Part shown: positions 25,458 to 34,962 of the stretch, one piece after another
Layout: the number at the start of each line of letters is the position of its first letter
Position numbering within the stretch: the stretch's first letter is position 1
NCBI GenBank assembly: GCA_947428935.1
Contig: CANENS010000004.1
Span: 1-64,000 of the forward strand
Origin: an uncultured Candidatus Saccharibacteria bacterium
Lineage (GTDB): Bacteria; Patescibacteriota; Saccharimonadia; Saccharimonadales; Saccharimonadaceae
Reading direction: 5' to 3'
DNA length: 64,000 bases
Translations under genes and position numbers: made by a program
The notes under the pieces: model-generated
The model's input: the letters and a program-made list of their open reading frames with translations, nothing else
What the model was told of the DNA's origin: nothing
The model's database searches: none

Positions 25458-26252
25458 ATGAAAAAACGAATTTTAGTGTTGGAAGATAATCTCTTGACCG
25501 CGCGCGGGCTGCAGTATCTATTAGAACAGGCCGGCTACGAAGCGGAGATTGCAACGCGAGCATCAGAAGCGCGAGACTTGCTAGATCGGCAGGCGGAAAG
25601 TCACAATTTTGATTTGGCAATTCTAGATGTGGGATTGCCGGACGGCGATGGTTTTCAGCTGGGCGCAGAGTTAAATAGTGGTCATGCCAAAATACCGATG
25701 ATTTTTTTGACGGCAAAAGACGACGAAACCGATATTGTACGCGGTCTCGAGCTCGGCGCGGAGGACTATATCACGAAACCATTTCGTAATCGCGAGCTAT
25801 TGGCGCGAGTCAAAGCAATTTTGCGGCGCGCGGAGCAGCATTCGGGCTTTAATAATCAGAGTGATTTTTACGAAATTGGGCCTTTTCGCCTGGATCCGGC
25901 GAGTGGCGAAATTTGGCGGCAAAGGTCAGACTCACGAACGACCGATTTCGGCGCAGACTCAGATCAAAAGGCCGGGGTGGAAGAATTTGAGTCATTACAT
26001 TTGACCGCCTTGGAATCACGCCTGTTTCGGCTCTTGTTGGAGAATCCTGGGCGGGTAGTGACGCGTGAACGCCTGGCTGACGAAATTTGGGATGCTTCCG
26101 GCAGTATTGTCAATAGTAATACCATTTCGGTTTATCTGCGGCGAATTCGTCAAAAAATTGGCCTACCAGATCTGATCGAAACTTCGAAAAATCTTGGTTA
26201 TCGCTTGAAACTACCAGAAAAAGCGCAGAGGAGCCAAAAACATGCTAAGTAG
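25458..26252 (+). CDS. OmpR/PhoB-type response regulator
   Basis: 264 residues. Receiver domain 1-120: acidic pair in LVLEDN, phospho-acceptor Asp in AILDVGLPDGDG (about 55), Thr in FLTAKDD and Lys in ITKPF. A C-terminal winged-helix domain carries LTALESRLFRLLLENPGRVVT and TISVYLRRIRQKIG. A polar stretch (about 145-180) separates them. Next to a sensor kinase and a FtsX transporter, it probably controls that transporter. A TATACTATAGATAAT region just upstream may supply the promoter. Confidence 0.93.
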   Translation: MKKRILVLEDNLLTARGLQYLLEQAGYEAEIATRASEARDLLDRQAESHNFDLAILDVGLPDGDGFQLGAELNSGHAKIPMIFLTAKDDETDIVRGLELGAEDYITKPFRNRELLARVKAILRRAEQHSGFNNQSDFYEIGPFRLDPASGEIWRQRSDSRTTDFGADSDQKAGVEEFESLHLTALESRLFRLLLENPGRVVTRERLADEIWDASGSIVNSNTISVYLRRIRQKIGLPDLIETSKNLGYRLKLPEKAQRSQKHAK

Positions 26253-26479
26253 ACGACTTGAATCTGCGCGCGAGCCTCATTTTCATAAGGCATTCCAGGT
26301 AAGATGCGTCTTACCGACTCGCTTCGAGAGTTTCTATTTGTTAAGTTCAAACAATTTTGGGTTCAAAAGTAAAAGTAGCCAGATTATGGTAAACTCGCGA
26401 TTAATTTTACTATCAATGTGTTGCGCTGGCGTTCGATTACGGCCGCCACAGGCCAGCTGCTCAGAGTCAGGAGGCCAGT

Positions 26480-27712
26480 ATGTGGCGGCGATTTAAAAAA
26501 GTCGCCCTGCCGGTTTTGATCGCCTTGCTGCTAGCGGCGGTATTGTTCGCGGTTGCTGCAACCAAGTTACGCTCCGAATATCAAACTACCAATAATGCAA
26601 AGTTAGCGAGCTTAGTCGGCGTTATCCGCGAACAATACCCAGAGTTGGACGAGCTGGAACTGACTGCGGCTTTGCGTGGGCAGGGCGACGACCTGGCCTC
26701 GCGTGAGCGAGGCCAGGAGTTTTTTCAGCGTTTTGGCTATCAGGCGGATGAAAATTTTTCGGCCGAAGCCGAACAATTCGCCTTGCGCCTGAGCCAAAAC
26801 GCCGTCATGATTTTTGCCTTGCTGGCTGGTGGTTTGGGCTGCTACTTTTGGTGGCGCGATCCACATCTGAGTAATGAAATTGAGCAATTGATCCGTTACC
26901 TCGATGATCTAAGTAATCGCCTCTACGACTTGCGGCCGCAAGATAATCGCGAGGATGAATTCTCGCGATTTCGCAATGAACTGTATAAAATTACCGTGGT
27001 GCTCCAGGAAGCGGCCGCCGAAAATCAGCGTTCGCGCCAAAACCTGGAGGCCGCCTTGGCCGATATTTCGCATCAGCTGCGCACACCTTTAACCTCACTA
27101 GCCGTCACTATTAACAATATTTACGGTGATCCCGCTATGCCGGAAAAAACTCGGCAGGATTTTTTGCGTTCCGCCAGCCATCAGGTCGAAAGCATGTCAA
27201 ATCTAGTCACTACTTTACTCAACTTAGCGAAATTCGATAACAAAACAATCAAAATGCATTCTCAAAAGATGCGCATCGACACTCTACTCAGCCAAGTACG
27301 AGAACATCTCGAAGTACTGGCCGATCTGCACGATATCGAGATTAAGTTAAGCGGTGATCTTGCGGCCGAGGTGGCGCTCGATCCACGCTGGGAACTCGAA
27401 GCGCTGAGCAATATTCTCAAAAATGCCATCGAACACAGTCCACCAGGCACTGCAGTCGAGCTGCGCGCAATTGATTGTCCGCTGTTTCTCAAGCTAGAGA
27501 TCGAAGATCACGGCGAGGGAATTCCGCGACACGATTTGCGCCGCATCTTCGAGCGCTTTTATAAATCGCAAAATGCCAGTCCAGAGAGCGTGGGCATCGG
27601 CCTAGCCTTCGCGAAGGCAATTATTGAAGCCGACAATGGGCAAATCACCGTTCGCTCCGAAGAAGGCAGCGGCAGCAAATTCGCCATCACTTATTTCAAA
27701 AATAAATTTTAA
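26480..27712 (+). CDS. Membrane sensor histidine kinase
   Basis: 410 residues. Two membrane helices (about 7-28 and 110-128) bracket an outer domain of about 80 residues. Cytoplasmic part: H-box DISHQLRTPLTS, N-box NILKNAIEHSP, G-boxes DHGEGIP and GSGSKFAI. I chose ATG 26480 (GGAGG upstream). Unusually, 227 bases separate it from its regulator; that gap holds a GGTAAGA/TCTTACC hairpin (about 26299-26316) and no clear gene. Confidence 0.92.
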   Translation: MWRRFKKVALPVLIALLLAAVLFAVAATKLRSEYQTTNNAKLASLVGVIREQYPELDELELTAALRGQGDDLASRERGQEFFQRFGYQADENFSAEAEQFALRLSQNAVMIFALLAGGLGCYFWWRDPHLSNEIEQLIRYLDDLSNRLYDLRPQDNREDEFSRFRNELYKITVVLQEAAAENQRSRQNLEAALADISHQLRTPLTSLAVTINNIYGDPAMPEKTRQDFLRSASHQVESMSNLVTTLLNLAKFDNKTIKMHSQKMRIDTLLSQVREHLEVLADLHDIEIKLSGDLAAEVALDPRWELEALSNILKNAIEHSPPGTAVELRAIDCPLFLKLEIEDHGEGIPRHDLRRIFERFYKSQNASPESVGIGLAFAKAIIEADNGQITVRSEEGSGSKFAITYFKNKF

Positions 27713-27771
27713 TTTCGACCGCCCCACAACAAAACTCTTTTCTGATCAATAATACAATTTTCATCCAATCC

Positions 27772-28056
27772 AGTAAACTTCTTCGGTACAAAAGTATACT
27801 CTGTTTGACCCGAGCTAAGATCCCAAACTCGGGGAGTATATTTTTAATCTCCGTGAGTAAACTTTGTAATAGTTTGAGTATACTTGCTCTAGTCTTGAGT
27901 AAACTTATTTTCTAGTGATTTTGGCTGGTTTTCCCAGAGGTGAATTACGAAAATATATTTTAGTATACTTTTTCATTACAAAAGTATACTTTTCTAAAGC
28001 GAGAGCAAACTTCTTTAATACGAAAGTATGCTTTTTTGGCGATCGAAGTAAACCTT
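27772..28056. repeat. Array of about eleven AGTATACTT-type repeats
   Basis: Copies or one-to-two-base variants of AGTATACTT / AGTAAACTT begin at 27772, 27793, 27835, 27856, 27877, 27898, 27962, 27983, 28004, 28025 and 28047. Many are exactly 21 bases apart, that is two helical turns. The core AAGTATACTT is a palindrome. The array fills the 457-bp gap between two convergent genes, so it is unlikely to be an ordinary promoter region. Confidence 0.7.
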
Positions 28057-28169
28057 TAACTATTCAGACATAAATATAATAAGGATTATAGTCTCTTGCA
28101 TTAATCTAATCACTAAGACTTTTGTGAACTATACTTATATGTAAATACATATTATCTGATGAACAGCAA

Positions 28170-29678
28170 CTATTCTTCGGAAGGAGCCTTGTCTTCGTCA
28201 TTATTTCCTGTTTCCTCGGCGTTATTTTTCTTCTTAGCTTCTTTACTTTCATTTTTCGCGATGCTTGCGCTTGCGGATTTAGTTTTGATTTTTGGAGTAG
28301 TCTTCGCTTTAGAATCTTGCATATCGGCGGGTACATTCAAGGTGGCAAATTTCTCGATTTTAGGCGAACGGGTGATTTTTGGCGTTGGTTCATTTTGGGT
28401 ATTTTCTCTGCGCTTGATCACCTTCGGAATTGCAAATTCGTCCTTGGACTTTGTAGTATTGTCCGGAGTTTGAGTAGTTTGCGCTTTGGCCTTCGGTTCT
28501 TTTTCGCCTTTAGATTTTTCACCGCTCTTGGCCTTGGCCGGTTTTACGATTTTAGCCGTGTGTATATTCTCGCTTGGAGTTTTAGCTTCTTTAGCCGAAG
28601 CGTTTTCTGAGTTATCACTCTTAACTCCACTTTCCTTATTGCGATCATTGGCTTTAATAGTTTGAGTATTCGCCGACGAACTTTTTGTAGACGCCTTGGT
28701 GGCAGGTTTCTTGGCTGCAGCGGCCGGACCGGATTCTGCCTTTGGGGTTTTTGAAGAAGATGCAGTTTTCTTCTCCGTACTAGAAGCGTCTTTTGGTTTC
28801 TGTTTACTGCTCTTTTTCTTTGTGGTCGCAACAGGAACTTTGGACTTTTCTAAAGCACTGGCGGTTTGAGGTATAGGTTGATTTGGATTCGGGCTAAGGT
28901 CCTCCTCTACCACCACTGTACGGACATGCGGCAGAACGATACGATCACTCAGCTTTCCACTCGCGGTATAATCAATCACCAGCAAAACGTAACCTACGAA
29001 GAAAATCATAGCGCCAGCAAAGCAAATCCAGAGCGCAGTCTCGCGCACGCCAACCGTATTATAGTCCAGGAATAGATACGGATAGGTCCATTCGCGCGCT
29101 GATTGTGCCGTTAGAAAAATGAGTGCCACATAAATAATCGGTATGGACAGCCAGTACAGAGGATCAACAAACCGCCAACGGCCTTTCTTCGTAAACAAAA
29201 CCCAGTCCGCAAACATCAAAATCGGCAGCAAAAGATAGATCAGCAGTGGCCAAATGAAGTTTAAGGAGTTCACCGAATCGCCAGTTACATACGGTGAGCC
29301 GGGGCCAGCCCATTGTACACAATACGCCCGGGCGGAGTCCTCAACAACCTGCACGGTAAGTTCGCTATTCGGCATACAAGCGAAATTATTAGTGATACGG
29401 ATCATCAAAAAACCCACGCACATCAAAATCCCGGCGATCAAGAGCGCCCCCTCGAAAACAATGGAAAAGGAGTCCTTCGTCTCGTCATGCTGCTTATGTA
29501 CTAAAATTTTCGCTGCTGCTGTCAGATAATAAATCGCCGCTATCAGCAAAACCCAAAAGGAGAAGAGTCGCGAGGCAATCAAATCTAGATCCGCCCATTC
29601 ATACAGCATGCCCGCTAAGGCCAGCAAGCCAATGATTAATTTTAAAATTGCGCCCCTTGATTTTCTTTTGGTGTACAT
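28170..29678 (-). CDS. Pr6Pr-family membrane protein with long disordered tail
   Basis: 502 residues. Residues 1-245 contain six or seven membrane helices with the Pr6Pr/FAR-17a-like pattern: WPLLIYLLLPILMFADWVLF, YWLSIPIIYVALIF, YPYLFLDYNTVG. Residues about 250-502 are almost entirely Lys, Ser, Thr, Ala, Pro and Glu, predicted disordered and cytoplasmic or wall-associated. Function of the family is not established. The first membrane helix starts within ten residues of the Met, supporting the start. Confidence 0.75.
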   Translation of the reverse strand: MYTKRKSRGAILKLIIGLLALAGMLYEWADLDLIASRLFSFWVLLIAAIYYLTAAAKILVHKQHDETKDSFSIVFEGALLIAGILMCVGFLMIRITNNFACMPNSELTVQVVEDSARAYCVQWAGPGSPYVTGDSVNSLNFIWPLLIYLLLPILMFADWVLFTKKGRWRFVDPLYWLSIPIIYVALIFLTAQSAREWTYPYLFLDYNTVGVRETALWICFAGAMIFFVGYVLLVIDYTASGKLSDRIVLPHVRTVVVEEDLSPNPNQPIPQTASALEKSKVPVATTKKKSSKQKPKDASSTEKKTASSSKTPKAESGPAAAAKKPATKASTKSSSANTQTIKANDRNKESGVKSDNSENASAKEAKTPSENIHTAKIVKPAKAKSGEKSKGEKEPKAKAQTTQTPDNTTKSKDEFAIPKVIKRRENTQNEPTPKITRSPKIEKFATLNVPADMQDSKAKTTPKIKTKSASASIAKNESKEAKKKNNAEETGNNDEDKAPSEE

Positions 29679-29762
29679 GTTTTAATTCTATTACAACTTG
29701 CGAGAACCTGCAAATTATGCTTATGTGGCTAATTAACTCTGCTGTCCTTGTTTCCTTATGTC

Positions 29763-29956
29763 CTCGCAGCGGGGATGTCCATATCAATAACGGTCGTTTG
29801 AGGAGCTCTGGCCTCAACGGTTACGGATGGTCGTCTCGGGCTACTTCTTCTGATCTTCGTTATGCATACTTCCTCAACTTCTTTGCGTCTGGCGTCAACC
29901 CGTCCTACTACAGCAATCGCTGGGACAGCTTCCCCCTCCGCTGCCTAGCTAGATAA
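29763..29956 (+). repeat. FISUMP-type C-terminal cassette 9
   Basis: Starts CTCGCAGCGGGG; ends in the CLAR type, but the usual AGACAGTAATAAT is shortened to AGATAATTAG. Near-consensus: RSGDVHINNGRL, GLNGYGWSSRATSSDL, RYAYFLNFFASGVNPS, NRWDSFPLRC. No start codon of its own beyond chance ATGs. Confidence 0.86.
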
Positions 29957-30013
29957 TTAGGTATATTTAGCCATAATTATAAATAATCATTATGATTTGT
30001 TTTTTGGCCTAAT

Positions 30014-30556
30014 TTAATTAGACAAGTTCAGCAGTTCCCATACCGCAATCGCAGTAGCGACAGACACATTAAAAGATTCTTTGTTTCCGCGCATGGGGAT
30101 TTCTATAAAAAAGTCAACTATCTTGCGAATTTCATCTGGGATTCCCTGTACTTCTTCGCCCAAAATTAAGTACGCCTTAGCATAAGTTGAGAATTTTTTG
30201 CTCAGTTGTGCCCGATTTTCAACACTCAAAATCAACTGGCGCGACTTCTCGAACGGCTGAAGATTATTTTCCAGACCAAGAATAAGTGTATCTTGAGTTC
30301 TTTGTTGCTCCAACCAAGGTCCAAGCTCATCTATCGTCTCGCAAAGTATCGTTTTTTCCGCCCCTAACCCGGTTTTTTCGATCTGCCGATTCAACTTCGC
30401 TCGCAAATGCGGCAGAACATTTTGATCGTTATATATTGGCGTGTATCCCGAAAAAACTAGTTTTTTCAGCCCCATACCATCCGCAGTGCGCAAAATAGAT
30501 CCAACGTTATGCGCCGAACGAATATTATGCAGGACTGGAATTATTTCCATGTTCAT
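30014..30556 (-). CDS. SpoU/TrmH-family RNA 2'-O-methyltransferase
   Basis: 180 residues, a compact SPOUT enzyme without an extra N-terminal domain. Motif 1 HNIRSAHNVGSILRTADG, motif 2 ILGEEVQGIP and motif 3 IPMRGNKESFNVSVATAIA are intact and form the knotted SAM site. It methylates ribose in tRNA or rRNA; the target is not readable from sequence. It sits alone between cassettes 9 and 10. Confidence 0.92.
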   Translation of the reverse strand: MNMEIIPVLHNIRSAHNVGSILRTADGMGLKKLVFSGYTPIYNDQNVLPHLRAKLNRQIEKTGLGAEKTILCETIDELGPWLEQQRTQDTLILGLENNLQPFEKSRQLILSVENRAQLSKKFSTYAKAYLILGEEVQGIPDEIRKIVDFFIEIPMRGNKESFNVSVATAIAVWELLNLSN

Positions 30557-30617
30557 ATTATACCACTACATAAAGAATAGAAATATATTAAGCGCCAAAA
30601 AGACAGATTATGACTAC

Positions 30618-30821
30618 TTCGCAGCGGGTATGTTGTTATTGACAATGGTCGTTTGAGAGACTCTGGCCTCTACGGTTACGGATGGTCGTCCCGGGCTGAT
30701 TCTTCTTCTAATGTTCATTATGCACACTACCTGTATTTCCGTGCTTCTAACGTCTACCCGTCCCTCAATAGTAATCGCTGGAACGCCTTCCCCCTCCGCT
30801 GCCTAGCTAGACAGTAATAAT
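30618..30821 (+). repeat. FISUMP-type C-terminal cassette 10
   Basis: TTCGCAGCGGG to AGACAGTAATAAT, CLARQ tail. RSGYVVIDNGRL, GLYGYGWSSRADSSS, HYAHYLYFRASNVYPS, NRWNAFPLRC. One extra codon relative to most members in the SSS region. Confidence 0.88.
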
Positions 30822-30871
30822 AACTATAGACGACATAAAAAAGTATATATGTGTTTTAATATTGCTCGCAG

Positions 30872-31693
30872 CTATTTTTTCGAACTGCTCTTGGCGGCCG
30901 TTTTAGCCTTGTTTTTTTGTACGACCTTCGCACTTTTGCTTTTACTGACTCTAGCGCTCTTGGCAGTCTTATCAATATTGGTATGCTCGCGCCAAGACTG
31001 CTCCGCAGCGCTAGAAAAGCCATCGTAATAATTGGTTTTGATCGGGGGGTGTCCAACCTTATTGGCGGCCGCCACAATTTCATTAATGTCGTCGGTTACT
31101 TTAAATATCTTCAGATCATCGCGCGCGATTAACTTTAGCGGCAGCATTTTATCCTCGTAAAACTTCATGAGCGGCCGCCAGAAGCTTTGGCCAAAGAAGA
31201 AAAACGGCATGCGAGGCATTTTACCCTCTTGCATCAAGACCAGAATTTCCGAAACCTCATCCAGCGTACCGAATCCTCCGGGGAAGAAAACGTAAACTTT
31301 GGCCGACATGGCCAGCATAACCTTGCGCGCAAAGAAATAGCGAAATTGCAACATGTCACTGAGGTAAGGGTTAGGCTCTTGCTCGTGGCTCAAAGTAATG
31401 TTCAGGCCAATCGATCGTCCTCCGTATTCATAAGCGCCTTGGTTGGCTGCCTCCATGATCCCAGGGCCACCGCCGGTAATCACCGCATGGCCATTTTGGG
31501 CCAAAAGTTGCCCCAGCTCGCGCGCTTTTTTACAATATTTGGTCTCTTGCGACAAACGCGCCGAACCAAAAATCGTAACGCCTTGCGGATAAGTACGTAC
31601 TTTTTTCAACCCTTCTTCCAAATCCTTGGCGTAGGCCTTCGCACGCTCAACATCGGCCTCTTCTAATTCCTTCAAGATTGCTTCATCCAACAT
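30872..31693 (-). CDS. LOG-family (TIGR00730-like) Rossmann protein
   Basis: 273 residues. Rossmann start VTIFGSARL, then GHAVITGGGPGIMEAANQGA and the diagnostic FFPGGFGTLDEV motif (family PGGxGTxxE) with RK in FFARKVMLA. The family includes nucleotide-5'-monophosphate phosphoribohydrolases. A Lys/Ala/Ser-rich tail from about 240 is extra. Ribosome site GGGAGA is near the ATG at 31693. Confidence 0.9.
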   Translation of the reverse strand: MLDEAILKELEEADVERAKAYAKDLEEGLKKVRTYPQGVTIFGSARLSQETKYCKKARELGQLLAQNGHAVITGGGPGIMEAANQGAYEYGGRSIGLNITLSHEQEPNPYLSDMLQFRYFFARKVMLAMSAKVYVFFPGGFGTLDEVSEILVLMQEGKMPRMPFFFFGQSFWRPLMKFYEDKMLPLKLIARDDLKIFKVTDDINEIVAAANKVGHPPIKTNYYDGFSSAAEQSWREHTNIDKTAKSARVSKSKSAKVVQKNKAKTAAKSSSKK

Positions 31694-31862
31694 GATTATT
31701 CTCCCTGTGATATATTTTATAATAGTTGTAATTTTATATAAATATTAAATTTTATCTGTTATCGTAATTGCTATTTTAGGTAGCTATATCTTAGCCATAT
31801 TTTCTAACAGTTCACTCCACCCCCACAATCATTTCTTTCATCTAGGACTCATACTTGACAAA

Positions 31863-32510
31863 CTAGATCAGGACTCCATTTTTCTCCGACTCGGTGATCA
31901 GCGATTGATACATAGCACCAGGATCAGAAGCCTGAGTGATGGCGCTGCCGACGTTGAGTACGTCGATATTAGCGTGCGCCAAGGCACGAATGTTGCTCAA
32001 GTTAATTCCGCCGTCCCAGCCCACTTCTAGACCCGATTTCAACTCGCGAATCAGTGGCACTTTTTCGATCTGGAGCAGATCAATCTGGCCGCCCTGCTGC
32101 CCCAACGTACCGGCAAAAATCATTACATGGTCGACCATAGCAATCAACTCTTGCGCTCGGCGCGGAAAAGTCGGCTTCAATAATGCCAACCCAGTGCGAA
32201 TGCCGGCTTGACGCAAGTGCGAAAAAATATTTGCTAGATTATCATCAACTTCGGCGTGCAGGATACAGAGCGAAGGTTTCAGGCTCAAAATTGAGCCCAA
32301 GTGATCACTCGGCCGCGCACTCATAAGGTGAATATCAATATCCACGCCATCGGGCAATTGCATATTAGCGAGCGGAACCAGCTGCGTCGGCGCCAAAGTG
32401 CCATCCGATACGTCAATCTGGATACGCTTGGCAAAACTCCGGAAAGTCGCCAAATTCTGCGTAAACGTAGCGATATTATTGGTCGTAATAGTCGGGACAA
32501 TGACCGGCAT
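31863..32510 (-). CDS. Ribulose-phosphate 3-epimerase-like TIM-barrel protein
   Basis: 215 residues, the usual size. Conserved elements: IDVSDGTLAPT (family HxDxMDGxFVPN), DIHLM, the long DNLANIFSHLRQAG helix and EVGWDGGINLSN (family VDGGI). Three metal-site residues correspond, but the first His of HxD is Gln (QIDVSDG), and the MVEPGFGGQ loop is replaced by IFAGTLGQQGG. It may be an active variant or a paralogue with another sugar phosphate. A TATAAT (minus strand, 32533-32538) lies just upstream. An RpiB-like gene is close by. Confidence 0.75.
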   Translation of the reverse strand: MPVIVPTITTNNIATFTQNLATFRSFAKRIQIDVSDGTLAPTQLVPLANMQLPDGVDIDIHLMSARPSDHLGSILSLKPSLCILHAEVDDNLANIFSHLRQAGIRTGLALLKPTFPRRAQELIAMVDHVMIFAGTLGQQGGQIDLLQIEKVPLIRELKSGLEVGWDGGINLSNIRALAHANIDVLNVGSAITQASDPGAMYQSLITESEKNGVLI

Positions 32511-32538
32511 CTTCCTCCTTGTATTTGATTTTATTATA

Positions 32539-33036
32539 CGAATATATGAATGGCTTGGATAATTCTAAAATTTCAGCCACAATTAACTTATTGCTGGCTT
32601 GGTCTCAGTTATACTTCCAGCTTATATCCGCTCCTGCTTTTTATTATAACAAAAGCTTTTTATGACGTAAAGCCAAAGGTTTTTTGCAAGCAGCGTTGCT
32701 TCAGTTTGTTCTTATTTGCAACCGTTTCCAACTTGGATTTCTATATAGAGCATAGAGCGTGTCGCAAGAAGTCCGTGCTTAACAGAATTTATCCTATGGA
32801 TGTCTTTAAACTCTTAAACAGTCAATATTTGAAGGACAAAAAGACGAAGTCTGAGTTTTTCGCTTTAGAGTATGGGTAATGTTTGCAAAACCACTTATAC
32901 TGAAATGACGTCGCTAAATTCAAGAGTTTATCACTTTTCGCAGTAATAAAACAGATAAAATACGCGTTCTAGGCTTGACTTCTGCAATCTGCGCGTCTCA
33001 AACCTCGCTTACTGCTGCACTACGAATCAATTATCC
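32539..33036. other. Intergenic stretch without a supported gene
   Basis: About 500 bases. A 109-codon plus-strand frame begins here but has no ribosome site, no recognisable domain and irregular codon use. I see no hairpin terminator of quality and no repeat. Confidence 0.4.
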
Positions 33037-33504
33037 CTATTTTTGTCGACTTTCGTCGAGACGTTTGACGCGACGAGCGTACCGCTCGTCGCGGCACGGG
33101 CGCGCGTGACAGAAGGTTTTGATAATGTTTTCGATCTCGTCGACTCCGAGCTTTTGGTCGTCGGCAGAAAAACAAACGATATTAGCCCAATCATGTTCGC
33201 GACCAACTTTCGCTGATTCTGGAGTCGACACATTGATGGCACGCGCGCCCGGCACGCGATTCGCCTGCATGCAAACCCCGTGCGCGGAGCCACAGAGCAA
33301 AATACCAAAACTATGCTCATCCGCCACTACCGCCTCCGCAACGCGAAGCGCGGGGTCATTAAAATCATCCTCCGGATCATACTCAGGATTGCTCTTGTCA
33401 ACTATATGGACATTTTCGTGGCAATCGCCCAAAATCGGAAGCAACTCCTCTTTCTTCTCCCAACCGCGATGATCAGCCCCAATATATAAATGATACTCCG
33501 GCAT
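33037..33504 (-). CDS. RpiB/LacAB-family sugar-phosphate isomerase
   Basis: 155 residues from the ATG at 33504, chosen because GAGGAGG lies directly before it (the frame opens at 33516). Seen: YIGADHRGWEKKEEL, LLCGSAHGVCMQANR (the CGSxxG anion loop with the catalytic Cys) and RAINVSTPESAKVGREHDWANIVCF, close to the family's HxxAN pattern. Expected to interconvert ribose-5-P and ribulose-5-P, complementing the epimerase-like gene downstream. Confidence 0.88.
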   Translation of the reverse strand: MPEYHLYIGADHRGWEKKEELLPILGDCHENVHIVDKSNPEYDPEDDFNDPALRVAEAVVADEHSFGILLCGSAHGVCMQANRVPGARAINVSTPESAKVGREHDWANIVCFSADDQKLGVDEIENIIKTFCHARPCRDERYARRVKRLDESRQK

Positions 33505-33596
33505 TTTCCTCCTCATAAAACAAGTTTATTTACCTTAATAATCAATACTTCTATTTTACACCCTGTCACCCGGAAGCACAATCTATAAAAACATAC

Positions 33597-33797
33597 TTCG
33601 CAGCGGGTACGTCAATATGAGTAATAGCCGCCTATGGCACTCTGGTAATAATGGTTACGGCTGGTCTACGCGTTCTAATGTTTCTGACGCCCGGTACGTA
33701 TACAATTTCACCTTCAATGTGTCTGGCGTCTACTCCTCCGACAACAACTATCGCTGGAACGGCTTCCCCCTCCGCTGTCTAGCTAGACAGTAATAAT
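33597..33797 (+). repeat. FISUMP-type C-terminal cassette 11
   Basis: TTCGCAGCGGG to AGACAGTAATAAT, CLARQ tail. RSGYVNMSNSRL, NNGYGWSTRSN, RYVYNFTFNVSGV, YRWNGFPLRC. Located between divergent genes upstream of the promoter at 34010. Confidence 0.87.
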
Positions 33798-34009
33798 ATA
33801 TATATAAGCGTATCTTTCGTCATCTCTACGTTAATTTCCTACGATGCTATACGTTTCCCGAACGGGGCGTTTCTGATGTTGCGGATGATGGAACTGGGTT
33901 CTGTTCTAATGACATGGGAGTTTATACAACAAAATTAGACCATTTTTGGTCAAAATTACCGAAAGATCAGTTTTTTCACCGCAGAATTGAAGATTTTATA
34001 TTTTTGCTA

Positions 34010-34066
34010 TTGACTTTTTTGACAATGTGTGCTACAATGAAATTATACCATGGATGTGGTATAATT
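34010..34066 (+). promoter_or_regulatory. Shared-family promoter with 5'-terminal hairpin
   Basis: TTGACT (34010-34015), 17-bp spacer, extended -10 TGTGC-TACAAT (34033-34038). At the predicted start is a perfect 10-bp inverted repeat AATTATACCA/TGGTATAATT (34041-34066). It could be a protective 5' stem in RNA or an operator in DNA. Confidence 0.8.
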
Positions 34067-34112
34067 TCGCCTGCCCCTAGGGGTAGAGCACATTTAAAAG
34101 GAGGTAGGTTGT

Positions 34113-34523
34113 ATGATCTACGCAAAGAAATTAAGATTGGAACTCGTTGACGGCCCGTCGAAGGCAGAGCTGGTGGATGCACTGAAATACGCTTATAGCA
34201 AACAGCGTCGCCAGGCGTTCGCCGTGACTTTCAAGTTTAAGCAGGCGACGCACAGTCTGTCCGAGGACGATTGTTGTCACGACGCAGTGCAAGCAACGAT
34301 CGATCGGCTTAACAACATGCACTCGAAAAAGCTATCGGCGCTAGTCACCGGCTTGGTGCACGAAGACGGCTCCGGGGAGAAATTTCTCGTAAGAGGAATG
34401 TTGGAGTTCTGTCAGTATAAGTGCATTAAGGCCAGTTTCAACGATCCGTATACCGGTTTTTTCGACACCGGCAACAGGGCGGGTTGGCTCGATGTCGAAA
34501 TCCGCTTCGCGGATGACAAATAA
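34113..34523 (+). CDS. Unrecognised 136-residue protein under the shared promoter
   Basis: Soluble protein with AAAGGAGG upstream of the ATG. Sequence includes YAYSKQRRQAFAVTFKFKQATHS and a pair of Cys in EDDCCHD; there is no membrane segment. I recognise no family. It is flanked by its own promoter and a strong terminator, so it forms a stand-alone, probably highly expressed unit. Confidence 0.7.
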   Translation: MIYAKKLRLELVDGPSKAELVDALKYAYSKQRRQAFAVTFKFKQATHSLSEDDCCHDAVQATIDRLNNMHSKKLSALVTGLVHEDGSGEKFLVRGMLEFCQYKCIKASFNDPYTGFFDTGNRAGWLDVEIRFADDK

Positions 34524-34582
34524 GCTTATTTGCAGTATACCGGCTAAATAGCCGGTGACATAGATTTTCGCCCCCTCTTTTT

Positions 34583-34615
34583 AATCCCGACCAGGTTTCA
34601 GCGGTCGGGATTTTT
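34583..34615 (+). terminator. Rho-independent terminator
   Basis: AATCCCGACC/GGTCGGGATT stem, 10-base loop, TTTTT tail, just after the 136-residue gene. The following 34616-34962 is AT-rich without a gene that I can support. Confidence 0.9.
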
Positions 34616-34962
34616 AATGTTTTGGCATAGGCGTGATCAATATTTTAACCTAATACGTTTTTAAGTTAATCTCCTAGGCAAAAAGTTACACACGTAGAGC
34701 TTTGTTAAACATTTTTACGAGAAAGAGAGCACTATGATATAGTTTTAAGTAATCTTGGTTCTGCAAAATATAATCAAAAAAATAAGCAAAAGTATCAGAT
34801 TATTCTTCGCACAAAATTGTTGTAAAAATTACAGCAGTTCTCGCAATTGCTTCTTTTTAAAAAAATAGAGATTATGTGGATAGTCTGTCCCAGCATTCTT
34901 CATCGCAGCACTACGCGCGGTCTCGAGGAAAGATTTAACGCGCAAAATTCCGAGTTTTGACT

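Noticed and set aside
27772-28056. AGTATACTT array as a CRISPR or replication origin
   Set aside because: Repeats are only nine bases with no uniform spacers, and no DnaA boxes or dnaA gene are nearby.
32550-32879. 109-codon plus-strand frame between the epimerase-like and RpiB-like genes
   Set aside because: No ribosome site, no recognisable domain and irregular composition; it lies in an otherwise non-coding gap.
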